From Nostoc linckia FACHB-104 (GTDB taxonomy: Bacteria > Cyanobacteriota > Cyanobacteriia > Cyanobacteriales > Nostocaceae), in NCBI RefSeq assembly GCF_014696615.1, contig NZ_JACJQJ010000017.1:62001-126000 (forward strand): a stretch of 64,000 nucleotides of DNA, read 5' to 3'. Made by a program: the position numbers and the translations under genes. This document shows, one piece after another, positions 1-9,191 of the stretch (position 1 is its first letter; each line of letters starts with the position of its first letter). The notes below the pieces were generated by a model, which ran no database searches, was not told where the DNA came from, and saw only the letters and a list, made by a program, of their open reading frames with translations.

Positions 1-1715
1 AAGCGCAACCCAGGGACGATAAGGTAATAACTCACGCCTAGCCAAAAACTGAGCAAAATGCCCTCAAAAGCAAAATAAATCATTGGTGGTAATAATTCTG
101 GCCATCGGGGTGGAGTAGAAAAGTGGAAGATAGTTGGTAGTAACCCTAAGCGAATTAAAACTGCAAAAATTAGTGCAGTTCCCAAAGACGTAATGACAGC
201 GTAGACTATGCGATGACTGCGAAGCCCTAAACTCAATGTCAGTAGGAATGTTGCAAACACAATTGAAACTACCAAACCTTCATTGCTATTTCTGGGGATA
301 GTTAATTGCAAAGTTAACCAGCCTAAACCATAGCTGATTGTACCCATCAACGACACCACCAAAAACCGCCTGCGTTGGGCAAAACCTCCAGCTAGCGTCA
401 GTCCCCATGCAGTACCTAAACCTGCGGCGGCAAAAATCAGCACTTCTGATGCTAAGACAGTTTGGTTGTCAGGAAATAAGCCAGGTACTTGCAGAAAGAT
501 AAATTGCGCCACGCGATCGCCTAAAACTGTGCGGTAAGCTAAAAAGAAACCTGCGATCGCTCCTACTGCTGCACCCATTCCCGTTAATATCATCGCCCAG
601 ATTGTGATGATACAGGCGAGCAAAAATTGCGCGATCGCCTTGATAATTAAGAGCGTAGTTTTACTTACAGTTTTAGTAAATTTTCCTACGGCTCTTTCTA
701 GGGATTGTGTGATCAGAGTCAGCCTAGTAGATACCTGCTGATTAGTATTTTGTAGTAAAGAAGATAACTGCTGCTGTAGCGAAACAGAAGAAAGCTGCGT
801 CAATCTTTTTTTAATGATATTTGCACTTGTAGGACGCGATCGCACATCCTCCTGCACCATCTCATCCAATAAATCTGCAAACTTGGGATTAACATTCACC
901 CGATTCCGCCATTGCAACGTCCCAGTTTGCATATCTTCTAATTCTGGCGGATATTTGCCTGTGAGCAATTCAATCATCGTTCTACCCAAGGCATAAAAAT
1001 CAGCACTGGGCCCCACATTACCACCGCTTACTTGTTCTGGGGGACTGTAACCCGAAGAAAATAAGCGAGTTGAACTTGATTGATAACGCGGCTGAGAATC
1101 TCTAAATTGTTTTGCTCCGCCAAAATCAATCAACACCAGCTGATTCCCAACAGGCTCATTTGACAAAGAGTTGCGTAGCATCAAATTAGAAGGTTTGATG
1201 TCTCTGTGAATAATCTGGCGTTTGTGCAATTCTTGCAAAATTTGCACAGCTTGCGTAAACCAGTTCAACACCATCTCTTCTGGACAGCCTTGAGGATAGT
1301 TTTTGCGGATATCTTCTAAAGTCTGCCCATTAATTTTTTCCATCACCAAACAAGGTAGTTGGTGTTGTTGGGGATTAGTCAAATTTATGAGGAAATACCC
1401 ATCAGCATCTACTCTTGGTACTCCCGGATGCCGTAAATTAATTAAAACTGAGGCTTCTTGCCTAAACAAATCCAGTGCCTTAGCGGAATTTTCCACTAAA
1501 ACCTTCAGTACCTTTTCAGTCTGAGTTTTAACATCCCAAACTGTGTAAATTTGGGCAAATCCTCCCGATCCTAAAGGCTGAACTGGCACATAGCGGTCTA
1601 ACAACTGTAGCGGAGCGCCACAGCTATTGCAAAATTTGTTTCCCCAAGGTTGGGGATAGGGGCGTTGACAATTGGGATTTATGCAGTGAACCGCACTCTG
1701 CGTGATGTGGGACAC
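1..1715 (-). CDS. Ser/Thr protein kinase with 4-Cys prefix and C-terminal membrane domain (partial)
   Basis: Reading the minus strand gives an open frame that leaves the window at base 1, so the C-terminus is missing; more than 570 residues are visible. The N-terminus carries four cysteines (about residues 11, 16, 29 and 32) in two CxxxxC/CxxC pairs, the zinc-ribbon-like prefix common on cyanobacterial kinases. A Hanks-type kinase domain follows (about 40-310) with glycine loop GSGGFA, HRDIKPSN and DFGGAK, so the catalytic residues are present. After residue 355 come about six hydrophobic segments, predicting a membrane-anchored kinase with a polytopic tail. I chose GTG at 1715 because it precedes the Cys prefix and an in-frame stop lies shortly upstream with no ATG between. 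Role: phosphorylation signalling; substrate unknown. Confidence 0.9.
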   Translation of the reverse strand, partial: MSHITQSAVHCINPNCQRPYPQPWGNKFCNSCGAPLQLLDRYVPVQPLGSGGFAQIYTVWDVKTQTEKVLKVLVENSAKALDLFRQEASVLINLRHPGVPRVDADGYFLINLTNPQQHQLPCLVMEKINGQTLEDIRKNYPQGCPEEMVLNWFTQAVQILQELHKRQIIHRDIKPSNLMLRNSLSNEPVGNQLVLIDFGGAKQFRDSQPRYQSSSTRLFSSGYSPPEQVSGGNVGPSADFYALGRTMIELLTGKYPPELEDMQTGTLQWRNRVNVNPKFADLLDEMVQEDVRSRPTSANIIKKRLTQLSSVSLQQQLSSLLQNTNQQVSTRLTLITQSLERAVGKFTKTVSKTTLLIIKAIAQFLLACIITIWAMILTGMGAAVGAIAGFFLAYRTVLGDRVAQFIFLQVPGLFPDNQTVLASEVLIFAAAGLGTAWGLTLAGGFAQRRRFLVVSLMGTISYGLGWLTLQLTIPRNSNEGLVVSIVFATFLLTLSLGLRSHRIVYAVITSLGTALIFAVLIRLGLLPTIFHFSTPPRWPELLPPMIYFAFEGILLSFWLGVSYYLIVPGLR

Positions 1716-2201
1716 AACCGCTACAATACAAAGGCTGAATTGATTTTAGCGTCTCTTTAGCTTTCTTGAAGTTAAAGCTAAGTAGAGCGGTGCAATTAAA
1801 GATAGTTGGTCATTGGTCATTTGTCATTATTTATTGGTAAGAGTTTCAAACCTATTGACGTTTCGTAACATAGTGGTTGATTTCCAACGATTTAGTTTCC
1901 GGTAAGTAGACTATGCACTCAGCAAGCAATGTTCCCTATTGCTGTATTAGCAGAGGGAGACAAGGGGAAATAAGCAACAGACTTCCAACTAAAAAAATAT
2001 TCCATCCCTGCGGGACGCTACGCGAACGCTTTGTCAGCAGAGGAAGCAGAGTAGAAAGAATGTGCCGCTATGAAAATGGGATAATTTATTTTCTGGAAGT
2101 CCCCAATGTCTAATTCCGAATACCCAAAACCAAACACCAAATGACAAATGACTAAGGACAAATAACAGCCTTAGCCAATTTTTTAAATTTCGCCAACCTA
2201 A
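1716..2201. other. intergenic region, no gene seen
   Basis: No convincing gene. It holds short direct repeats of the ttggtcatttgtcatt type and, near 2008-2030, the phrase cctgcgggacgctacgcg, which resembles a dispersed repeat I associate with Nostoc-type genomes. The 66-codon plus-strand frame across 1913-2113 runs through this repeat and is probably spurious. Confidence 0.5.
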
Positions 2202-2501
2202 TCAAAATGTTTGCAACAAGTCAGCAAAACCATAGAGGCTAATTAAGAGCAAGAGTAATGCTGTGAATTGGGTAATTTTACTTTGAGGTGAGGGAGCGAT
2301 CGCTTCTCTGACTAAAATAGAAATCGATGCACCAACTACCAAACTCAAACCCAGCACTAAATAAGGTGGTCTATCTGGCAAAATAGTTGCCATTCCTAGC
2401 ATTGCGATCGCTAGCATTAACATTAATAACTCTACAAACCGGGGTGGGTTGTATTGGCTAGATACAATAAAGCTGTTGAACCAAAAATGCCAAAATCTCA
2501 T
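2202..2501 (-). CDS. small hypothetical membrane protein
   Basis: This 99-residue frame starts with ATG and is strongly hydrophobic. After an aromatic N-terminus (MRFWHFWF) there are about three membrane segments: residues 24-41, 46-64 and 79-97. The segment between them contains a short charged loop (REAIAPSPQSK). I do not recognise the family. The composition is that of a real small membrane protein rather than a shadow, since no gene lies opposite. It is separated from chlI by about 450 bases and is probably transcribed alone. Function unknown. Confidence 0.55.
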   Translation of the reverse strand: MRFWHFWFNSFIVSSQYNPPRFVELLMLMLAIAMLGMATILPDRPPYLVLGLSLVVGASISILVREAIAPSPQSKITQFTALLLLLISLYGFADLLQTF

Positions 2502-2755
2502 AGCTTTTGAGTGCAGAGTTTTAATTAAGTGCTGTTAGCGGTAGCGGGGCGTTTAGCCCGTGCTGAGTTGTGAGAAATACTTACAGGCTGTAGGCTTAGA
2601 GCTACATACATAATTAAATCTTTATTGCCCGCACAGGCGGGCTACTCTGCGGAAAGCCGATCTGGTGTCTATGTTTATTGAGCGACACCCTTCTTGTACA
2701 ATACAGCGTCAACAGAGCAACCATTTCAATTAGCCAAAAGCTTTGATATCCAAAC

Positions 2756-2806
2756 TTTTTGAACGCCAGTTGCTTCAACCGGGGGAACTCCTGCAACGCA
2801 CTGGCT
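2756..2806 (-). repeat. dispersed intergenic repeat, copy 1
   Basis: Read on the minus strand this has GCCAGTGCGTTGC, a spacer, then AAGCAACTGGCGTTC. The same two blocks occur in the same order on the plus strand at 13141-13188 upstream of the second kinase. Both copies are intergenic. Function unknown. Confidence 0.6.
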
Positions 2807-2819
2807 CCTTTTGAGTACA

Positions 2820-2837
2820 GACGCGATTAATCGCGTC
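2820..2837. repeat. perfect 18-bp palindrome
   Basis: GACGCGATTAATCGCGTC is its own reverse complement. A degenerate relative (gacgcgattcattgcgtc) lies near 27206, and a similar gacgcgctatggtgcgtc lies near 51138, so it appears to be a small dispersed hairpin family rather than a site specific to chlI. Confidence 0.7.
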
Positions 2838-2947
2838 TTTGTGACTTTTGACTTTACATAGCGGTCTATGGCGTTGGCTTTTGGCAAAGGTAGTGGAGTT
2901 ATGAAGCCATTGTCTAGACAAAATTCATAACTCATAACTAAAAATGG

Positions 2948-4072
2948 TTAGCCTCTCGCCCCTAGCTTTTGACCAGTACCGTTCTTTTGGGCTGTATCAC
3001 TTTCTGGAAGTTCCACACCAAAAACTCTAGCAAAAGCTTTTTCCACTTTGTAGCCAGAATCAATTGACTCTAAGGGGTCTTTCCTCAATCTGTGACGCAG
3101 ACATAAGGTAATTACACGGCGGATGTCATCAACTGTAACTTCGGTACGTCCTTCTAATGCAGTTAAAGCTTTGGCGGCGCGGTTGGTTACAATGTCGCCT
3201 CGCAAGCCGTCTACATCGAGTTCCGAACAAATTTCCGAAATTTTCACCCGCAAATCATAGTCGCTGGTAACTTGGGGTAACAAGTTTTGAGCGTTCACCA
3301 GTTGCTGTTGTAGTGCTTCTTGTTCGGGTTGGTACTTTTCAACAAAAGCTGGAGGGTTTTGGTCAAATTCTGACCTTTGCTCTACGATTTGCACCCGCAA
3401 AGCTGGTTCTTTGACTGTGTGGATTTCTGCGTGCATCCCAAAGCGGTCGAGAAGTTGAGGACGCAGTTCACCTTCTTCCGGGTTACCAGAACCGACAAGT
3501 ACAAATCTTGCGGGGTGGCGGATAGAAATACCTTCCCGTTCGACAGTGTTCCAACCACTAGCGGCGGAGTCCAGCAATACGTCTACTAGGTGGTCATCTA
3601 GCAAGTTTACTTCATCCACATAGAGAATACCCCGGTTAGCTTTGGCTAAAAGTCCTGGTTCAAAGGCTTTCACACCTTCAGACAAAGCTTTTTCGATGTC
3701 GATGGTACCGCAAACCCGGTCTTCTGTAGCGCCTAAAGGTAAGTCTACCATCTGCACTTTTTTAGGAACTGTGGGGATTTCTACCCCTTGTTCGAGCATT
3801 TGGCGGACTTCATCGCTCATTAAGTCGGGGTCGCCGGGGTCACTGTTGAAGGGATCATTAGCAACAACAGAGATTTCTGGTAGCAGATCGGCCAGGGCCC
3901 GGATAGTTGTGGATTTACCAGTACCGCGATCGCCCATAATCATCACACCACCAATTTTGGGGTCAATCACGTTCAGCAGCAGGGCCAGTTTCATTTCTTC
4001 CTGACCAACAATAGCTGTAAACGGAAATACCACACGTCGCGTACTCGCTGTGGTTTGAGCAGTAGGACTCAC
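2948..4072 (-). CDS. chlI: magnesium chelatase ATPase subunit I
   Basis: ChlI is the AAA+ motor subunit of magnesium chelatase. With ChlD and ChlH it inserts Mg2+ into protoporphyrin IX, the first committed step of chlorophyll synthesis. The 374-residue protein has the family's usual length. Walker A is GDRGTGKST at residues 47-55, the Walker B region reads [10 protein letters not shown] near 150, and the sensor region has [18 protein letters not shown]. The C-terminal AAA lid ([14 protein letters not shown]) is present. ATG at 4072 leads straight into the family N-terminus. The gene stands alone; neighbours are hypothetical membrane proteins, so no chl operon is seen. Confidence 0.98.
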   Translation of the reverse strand: MSPTAQTTASTRRVVFPFTAIVGQEEMKLALLLNVIDPKIGGVMIMGDRGTGKSTTIRALADLLPEISVVANDPFNSDPGDPDLMSDEVRQMLEQGVEIPTVPKKVQMVDLPLGATEDRVCGTIDIEKALSEGVKAFEPGLLAKANRGILYVDEVNLLDDHLVDVLLDSAASGWNTVEREGISIRHPARFVLVGSGNPEEGELRPQLLDRFGMHAEIHTVKEPALRVQIVEQRSEFDQNPPAFVEKYQPEQEALQQQLVNAQNLLPQVTSDYDLRVKISEICSELDVDGLRGDIVTNRAAKALTALEGRTEVTVDDIRRVITLCLRHRLRKDPLESIDSGYKVEKAFARVFGVELPESDTAQKNGTGQKLGARG

Positions 4073-4315
4073 TAAATTACCTTATCAATATTTTTCTTAT
4101 TACCGTTCTTTATTGTGCCATAGCTAGGGCTATAGAAAGTTAGAGCGATCGCCAAAGATAATCGGGTCTGGAAATTCTTTAGAATCATCCTGATAAATTT
4201 AATGGTTGACCTTCATTCACCGTGATAGCAAAACATGGCAAATCAAAGTTAACCATCAAAAAGCACCTTAAAAAAGGCGCTATTACAATCAATCTAGTAT
4301 TATTTACAACCCATC

Positions 4316-4960
4316 TTATCTAATCTCAGTATTGTAAGTGGTAGCCCTAGGTTTGCGGGCACCAGCAACAGCACCAACTAGCGAAGCTAATAAACCTAAC
4401 AAAGAACCAAATACAAACCACCACAAGCCTCTGGATGTAGCTGCAGCAATATCACGAGCTTGTTCTGCAGTTACGTTAGGAACATTTTGTGGCACATTAT
4501 TAATTGATTGTTGGGTTTGGTTAAGAACTGCTGCTGCATTAGAAGCCGCAACACCAAAAGCACCCGATACGCCACTTGCTAATAACCAAGAACTAAGTGC
4601 TAAAGTAGTTGCCCAAAGAATTGCGCCATTAAGCAAGGCTGTATTCCGGTTCATCGGGCCACAAGCACGAGTTGTTACCCAACCACCAGTAAATAGAGAA
4701 ATCAACAAAGCAATTGTTGACCAAAGACCTACATTACCTGCAACACTAGGCGCAATAGTTCTGGGTGCGCCTGAACCTGCGACGTTTCCAGCTCCGATCG
4801 CACCAAATAATGCACTCAAAATCAATTGTGTAACTAAAGCGACTAACACACCAGAAATAATTGGCCCCCAACGAACCAGGTCGTGATAATCAGATGATCT
4901 ACCAGTGACCACTTGCTCAGGCGGAATTACTTGGTCGCCTACTCGATTTACATATGACAT
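4316..4960 (-). CDS. hypothetical multi-pass membrane protein
   Basis: 214 residues. A short hydrophilic N-terminus (to about residue 28) precedes a first membrane segment (GPIISGVLVALVTQLILSAL). Three further hydrophobic stretches lie around 78-95, 110-135 and 178-200, with a Gly/Ala-rich character, and the tail ends in basic residues. Between the third and fourth segments is an Asn/Gln/Val-rich loop. The layout resembles small conserved cyanobacterial integral membrane proteins of unknown function; I see no catalytic motif. ATG at 4960 has gggagaag just upstream as a possible ribosome site. About 240 bases separate it from chlI, so co-transcription is uncertain. Confidence 0.75.
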   Translation of the reverse strand: MSYVNRVGDQVIPPEQVVTGRSSDYHDLVRWGPIISGVLVALVTQLILSALFGAIGAGNVAGSGAPRTIAPSVAGNVGLWSTIALLISLFTGGWVTTRACGPMNRNTALLNGAILWATTLALSSWLLASGVSGAFGVAASNAAAVLNQTQQSINNVPQNVPNVTAEQARDIAAATSRGLWWFVFGSLLGLLASLVGAVAGARKPRATTYNTEIR

Positions 4961-5342
4961 AGACTATCTTCTCCCTTAATGCTTCAGTAAAGCTTTTTCC
5001 AGGTATATTTGCACTTGATGTTTATAAATTAAATTGCTAAATATAATTTTTTCTATCTATCAACAGAAAGAGTTATGTACTCTATCTTTGGTAGGAATAA
5101 ATGTGGCGTAATTGCTATAAATAATCAAGATAAATCTTTTCTTTCATTGCCGATATTTGATACGAAAAAATTATTAATTATTTGGAATAATTAATAATTA
5201 CCGAAAGAATAAAAAAATTATAAATTTAAAAGAATAATTCAATCATCTTCATCTGGCTGATTAAACTAAAAAAGCACAGATTCCCGAAATTATCTAAAAC
5301 ATCGAGAATCTTTGTTCTGCAGCCTTCTCAATGAAACTTACA
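4961..5342. other. AT-rich intergenic region
   Basis: No gene seen. It is very AT-rich and contains the perfect 14-bp inverted repeat at 5169-5199, which lies downstream of the YbjQ-family gene and upstream of the membrane-protein gene, both on the minus strand. Confidence 0.6.
5169..5199. repeat. perfect 14-bp AT-only inverted repeat
   Basis: Arms AATTATTAATTATT and AATAATTAATAATT are perfect complements around a TGG loop. It could act as a weak transcription end for the YbjQ gene or as an operator for the membrane-protein gene; nothing in the sequence decides between them. Confidence 0.65.
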
Positions 5343-5669
5343 CTAACGCATCTTTACCGCTGTGCCTGTGGCAGTAATTAATAACAGTACACCCGATTGA
5401 TCGACATTGATAGTACCAGTATCAATTTCAATACCAATCACAGCGTCAGCCCCTAAACGCATTGCGCGTTGCTGTAATTCTTCTAATGCTTTGCGTTGTC
5501 CCTGTTCAAACAGACGTTCATAGCTGCCGGTGCGTCCGCCAACAATATCACGAATGCTAGCTAAAAAATCTCTTAAAAAATTGCTGCCATATACGACTTC
5601 TGCTGTAACAATACCTAAATATGACTGAATAACAGCTCCTTGAATCACATCAGTTGTTGTTAAAATCAT
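5343..5669 (-). CDS. YbjQ-family (heavy-metal-binding fold) protein
   Basis: The protein matches the YbjQ/PF01906 family: a small pentamer-forming fold with the signature VYGSNFLRDF, a conserved RTGSYE turn, then ALEELQQRAMRLGADAVIGIEID and a C-terminal strand ending in TATGTAVKMR. Family function is not firmly known; metal binding was proposed from the fold. I set the start at the internal ATG (5669, 108 residues) because gaggc lies about 9 bases upstream and the family begins with MILTTTDVIQG; the longer frame from 5714 would add 15 atypical residues. It stands alone. Confidence 0.88.
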   Translation of the reverse strand: MILTTTDVIQGAVIQSYLGIVTAEVVYGSNFLRDFLASIRDIVGGRTGSYERLFEQGQRKALEELQQRAMRLGADAVIGIEIDTGTINVDQSGVLLLITATGTAVKMR

Positions 5670-6326
5670 AAATTTTGCCTCAAAAATAGTATCAGATAAT
5701 TTTAGACCAAGCATAGTCTTGAGCAGTCAACCAGAAAAGCAGGAACATTTTGGAGTTGAGATAGATCTGATCTAGCAATGACTCGATGAGGATAAGTATC
5801 AACACCCAGAAAATTATCAGTCCTGAATAATGAAATAAAGCCTAAAATTTCTCAACTAAAGCAATGCTTAAAGCATAGTTTTATACATGGTTTCCATTTC
5901 TAGACAGGGTATAAATATTTTCTCACTTACTAATACAAGAGGTAAGATTTTTAGCTCAAAATTGGTTTTGCTTTAAAGGCTTGCTGTCAGCGTTAGCTAA
6001 ACGCTAAAAGAGTAAGGGTTAAAGGTTTTTTCTTTTTTCTTTTCTCGTCATAGAGCAGTATGAGACTCTGTGAGTTTTGGCTTTCAATTGTTTAATATAC
6101 TTACAATTTATCGCCAACGTATAATTTTAGCCTCTTCCTTTCAATATAGAGGTCTATTACCCGCCTAAATATATATGTGGAAATACCTGTATTTAGATAC
6201 TTCATCCTCAAAGATTACGTAAAATCTCGGTTTCTTCTCACTGATACTCGGATTATTTATGTGCAATTATTAATATTTTATAAAATGGCATAAATACAGT
6301 TTTCAAAAAGAAATATTTCTGTTTTA
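5670..6326. other. intergenic region
   Basis: About 650 bases between divergently oriented genes. I see no ORF with coding character and no recognisable RNA. Presumably it holds the promoter of the TPR gene; a weak A/T-rich stretch lies just before 6327. Confidence 0.4.
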
Positions 6327-7049
6327 ATGTACAAGAAAAAAGTTCCCTATGAATTCAGGAAATTTACTGTGTACAAACGAATATCATTTATAGTAAGTCT
6401 GCTGCTATTAGGAAGTTTTGTCGTTCCTATATCTCCTGCGGCTCAAGCGCAAGTTTTGTTAACTCAAGCCAGAAGCCCAGAAATTAAGCAACTTTTAGAA
6501 GAAGGACGGAGACTAGTAGATGCCGGTGATTATAATGGGGCAATCTCTGTTTATCAACAAGCCGCAAGTCTTGAACCTAAAAATGCCAAGATTCATTCAG
6601 GAATTGGCTATTTATATGCTCAACAAGGAAATTTTCAGGCAGCACTAGCAGCTTATCGTCGCGCACTAGCTATCAACCCCAACAACGGCGATTTTTATTA
6701 CGCTGTGGGTTACATCAAAGGGAATATGGGTGATACTCCTGGCGCGAAAGAAGCTTATCGTCGTGCTATTCAATTGAACCGTAACAATCTTAATGCTTAT
6801 TTAGGATTAGCTGTAACTCAGGCTCGTCTAGGAGACTATGAAGCAGCGAGCTGGGCATACGAACAAGCAATTAATATTGATCGCAACAATGCCCAAACCT
6901 ATGAGTTAATGGGTTCAATGTATAAGCAAAGACGGCAAACCAAACAAGCCACTAACTTACTCAGAAAAGCTCGTGATTTATACCAAAGACGGAATGACTT
7001 TGATGGTGTAGCTAGGGTAGAAGCATTGCTACGAGATTTGGGAGGATAA
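6327..7049 (+). CDS. exported TPR-repeat protein
   Basis: 240 residues. An N-terminal signal sequence has a basic start and a hydrophobic core (ISFIVSLLLLGSFVVP), with likely cleavage after AQA at residue 41. The rest is about five tetratricopeptide repeats (residues 58-225) with the usual W/Y-G-A-P spacing, for example GIGYLYAQQGNFQAALAAYR. TPR arrays are protein-docking scaffolds; in cyanobacteria such exported ones are found in the periplasm or at thylakoids. No partner can be named from context, since both flanks are long spacers. ATG at 6327 is the only start giving the signal peptide. Confidence 0.85.
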   Translation: MYKKKVPYEFRKFTVYKRISFIVSLLLLGSFVVPISPAAQAQVLLTQARSPEIKQLLEEGRRLVDAGDYNGAISVYQQAASLEPKNAKIHSGIGYLYAQQGNFQAALAAYRRALAINPNNGDFYYAVGYIKGNMGDTPGAKEAYRRAIQLNRNNLNAYLGLAVTQARLGDYEAASWAYEQAINIDRNNAQTYELMGSMYKQRRQTKQATNLLRKARDLYQRRNDFDGVARVEALLRDLGG

Positions 7050-7546
7050 GGAATTTAAGCATATCTTTGAAGGCTAATAAATTAAATAGTGAGAGATAAT
7101 CGCTAAAAGCCTTTCTGTAAGTAGATTCTGTAACAAGCATCTATGTGAATTAGACATGAAAAGGCCTTGAATAATTATCCAGAAAATTGAATTAGAAATT
7201 GAAATATTACTGTTTCGGTTTTGCCTTCTGATGAGATTTAAGAAGGTGGAAATTAGAAACATTGTGATATTTCCAATCAACAATTAAGAGTTTTTTTTCA
7301 TTTAGGCTTCTGGTCACTTTGAGGCAGTATTGATTGTAGACAGAAGCCAACTATTCGAGAATTAAAACCATTTATGCTTCAAAAAATTTCCGAACTATTT
7401 ACCAATCAACTGCTGTAATTGCAATTGGGTGAGGCACAGATAATTGTAGGGGCAAATATGTTGACCCCTACCGATATACTTCATTTGGTTGGAACATCAC
7501 ATATAGAGCTAAAATACTATTTTACTTACCGGATTAATTTATTTTT
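7050..7546. other. intergenic region
   Basis: No gene supported. It contains a short hairpin (GTAGGGG at 7446-7452 pairing with CCCCTAC at 7465-7471). The frames 7074-7283 (minus) and 7419-7682 (plus, overlapping the Uma2 gene antisense) look like shadows. Confidence 0.5.
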
Positions 7547-8191
7547 TTACTTGGACAAATACTGTTTTATCCAACTACGAAAAGCTTTAAGGGTTGCATT
7601 TCTACCTGCTGTTTTACTAGTTTCAAGATATTGGGGAATTATTTCAGTCAAAGGTAGATTAGGAAAATTTAAACTTGACTGAGACTCTATATAATTTCCA
7701 TCTTCTAAAATATTGATTGTTAATATACCTTTTTCAAAACGCCATAGTTCCGGCACGTTTAAAGTTTGATATATATGAGGATGGGTACGGGAAGTAATAT
7801 CAACTTCTAAGGCTAGATCAGGTGGTGGATCAACTGTTAAATCTAGTCGTTTTTTGCCGCGAATTAAAGCTTCATTTTTGATATAAAAACATTGATCTGG
7901 TTCTATACCCTGAAGCATCGATTGATTTTTGAACGTGGTAGATCCAAGACATCTAAATTCAATATCTAATTCTTCTAATAATGCTTTGATTAAATCACTG
8001 ATAATTTCTTTATCGTCCTCATGTTCTGGCAATGGAGCCATAATTTCTAAGATTCCCTTGTCATAAGCAATTCGCGCTGCACGATGTTCGCCCAACTCTT
8101 CAATAATTGTTTCTAATTCTTGCCAAGTGACATCTTGCAATAATACTCTTTGCCCTGGTGGAAGATGGATGCGCTTTAACTCCAGTAACAC
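7547..8191 (-). CDS. Uma2-family (DUF820) putative restriction-endonuclease-fold protein
   Basis: 214 residues, the usual length for this expanded cyanobacterial family. The PD-(D/E)xK-like core shows as GILEIMAPLPEHE near residues 45-58 and DLALEVDITSR near 123-133, followed by VPELWRFEKGIL, a hallmark of Uma2 proteins. The family is highly multiplied in Nostocales. Nuclease activity is inferred from the fold and is not well demonstrated; some members are thought to derive from mobile elements. It stands alone between two spacers. ATG at 8191 begins directly with the family N-terminus. Confidence 0.9.
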   Translation of the reverse strand: MLLELKRIHLPPGQRVLLQDVTWQELETIIEELGEHRAARIAYDKGILEIMAPLPEHEDDKEIISDLIKALLEELDIEFRCLGSTTFKNQSMLQGIEPDQCFYIKNEALIRGKKRLDLTVDPPPDLALEVDITSRTHPHIYQTLNVPELWRFEKGILTINILEDGNYIESQSSLNFPNLPLTEIIPQYLETSKTAGRNATLKAFRSWIKQYLSK

Positions 8192-8447
8192 CTTTTTAGC
8201 TCCTTGCAGTTTAAAGACTTCAACTCCAACTCATAAATTTTATGACTACATAAATAGCGATAATCAGATTCTCTCAAATTAACTGGGCAAAATGCGATCG
8301 CAGATTAATTACGTCCCTATGATAAAGTATATTTGCAGGAAAGATAGAAGGCGATCGCTTTGTGTAAGAATCCCTGCTGACTAGTGATCGATTAGTCATT
8401 GACTCAAGAATTTGACTAAATTTACAGCAAAGGCGATCGCAATTGCA

Positions 8448-8732
8448 CTATTTTTGAGTAACTTCAGTGAGGGCTTCATTGATAACCTCATCGCTAACAC
8501 CGTGACGCTTCAAGCTAGCAATCAGTGCTGAGATAGTATCCCCCTCTAGTAGTTCCAGATCAACTCTTAGCCCTTGGCCGATATAGGCACGCACTAACGG
8601 CTGATAGCCAGAAAATCCCAGTAATGGTGCTATTCTTTTCAAATCTTCAATGACATCTTCGGGAATACGAATTGTGATTGTAGTCATTGGACGATTTTTA
8701 TCGAGTCGCTTTTTCAGTGCGTCAGCTTTCAT
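8448..8732 (-). CDS. antitoxin, BrnA/CopG-type ribbon-helix-helix protein
   Basis: 94 residues, immediately downstream of the BrnT frame. The core TTITIRIPEDVIEDLKRIA fits a ribbon-helix-helix DNA-binding strand and helix, and the C-terminal half (SDEVINEALTEVTQK) would contact the toxin. BrnA-type antitoxins neutralise the BrnT ribonuclease and repress their own operon. The ATG at 8732 overlaps the ancestral end of brnT: the toxin frame, if read past its stop, ends at a TGA (8722-8724) inside this gene. Such overlap is typical of an intact brnTA operon and shows the pair was once translationally coupled. Confidence 0.85.
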   Translation of the reverse strand: MKADALKKRLDKNRPMTTITIRIPEDVIEDLKRIAPLLGFSGYQPLVRAYIGQGLRVDLELLEGDTISALIASLKRHGVSDEVINEALTEVTQK

Positions 8733-8766
8733 AATATTCTCGCTCCTTGCGTGTTGCTTTACGAGC

Positions 8767-9018
8767 TTAAATGATCCGAATTATTTCGTTTTCACGTTCA
8801 ATGTAGACGACATATAGAAGATTCCACCGTCTATCTAAGCCAATAACAGCATCTCTTTCTTCATCATTGCGACTTGCATCAACAACTACTAAAAACGGAT
8901 CGAAAAATGCTTCTATGGCTTGCTGAAATGTCACGCCATCATGATTGCTAGGATTTATACAAGCTTTTTCTTCATTCCAAACGAAAGTGACACCATTAAG
9001 CACGAAATACACATCCAT
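8767..9018 (-). CDS. BrnT-family toxin, C-terminus cut by a premature stop
   Basis: BrnT is a small RelE-like ribonuclease toxin. The frame has the family hallmarks VTFVWNEEKACIN, HDGVTFQQAIEAFFDP, RNDEERDAVIGL and LLYVVYIERENEIIRII. BrnT proteins normally continue with S-A-R-K-A-T-x-K-E-R. Here a TAA (8767-8769) stands where the Ser codon should be, and the same frame continues with ARKATRKEREYYES and then TGA at 8722-8724. One base change (TCA to TAA) explains it. The product is 83 residues and lacks the conserved basic tail, so it is probably inactive or weakened while the antitoxin gene is kept. Confidence 0.85.
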   Translation of the reverse strand: MDVYFVLNGVTFVWNEEKACINPSNHDGVTFQQAIEAFFDPFLVVVDASRNDEERDAVIGLDRRWNLLYVVYIERENEIIRII

Positions 9019-9087
9019 GCCTTACATAGTAGACATTGTGTATTTACGTTGTCAATACGTTTTATGAAAGAGAGATATTTCCGTAAG

Positions 9088-9118
9088 GGCGATGTCTACG
9101 ACGGGCTATACCTAGGCA
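9088..9118 (+). repeat. dispersed ~30-bp repeat, copy 1
   Basis: The phrase gcgatgtctacgacgggc followed by tatacctaggca recurs with few changes at 21801-21831 and 41478-41507, always between genes. It looks like a member of a short dispersed cyanobacterial repeat family. Confidence 0.55.
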
Positions 9119-9191
9119 ATTTCAAAAATAGTCAGTCCTCTTCATTTTTAACAGAATGCTGACAAGTCTTGCCCAGCCCATTATGCTAAGT

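Larger units (their letters stand above)
2502..2947. other. repeat-rich intergenic region downstream of chlI
   Basis: No gene is supported. It contains a GC-rich hairpin (gcccgcacaggcgggc, about 2628-2643), a copy of a dispersed repeat (2756-2806) and a perfect 18-bp palindrome (2820-2837). Two short minus-strand frames here (2614-2796 and 2726-2935) cover these repeats and look spurious. Confidence 0.6.

Noticed and set aside
1913-2113. 66-codon plus-strand frame
   Set aside because: Passes through a dispersed repeat (cctgcgggacgctacgcg); repeat-derived rather than coding.
2614-2935. Two overlapping short minus-strand frames downstream of chlI
   Set aside because: They cover hairpins, the two-block repeat and an 18-bp palindrome; no protein-like pattern.
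7419-7682. 87-codon plus-strand frame overlapping the Uma2 gene
   Set aside because: Its second half is antisense to a clear Uma2 coding region.
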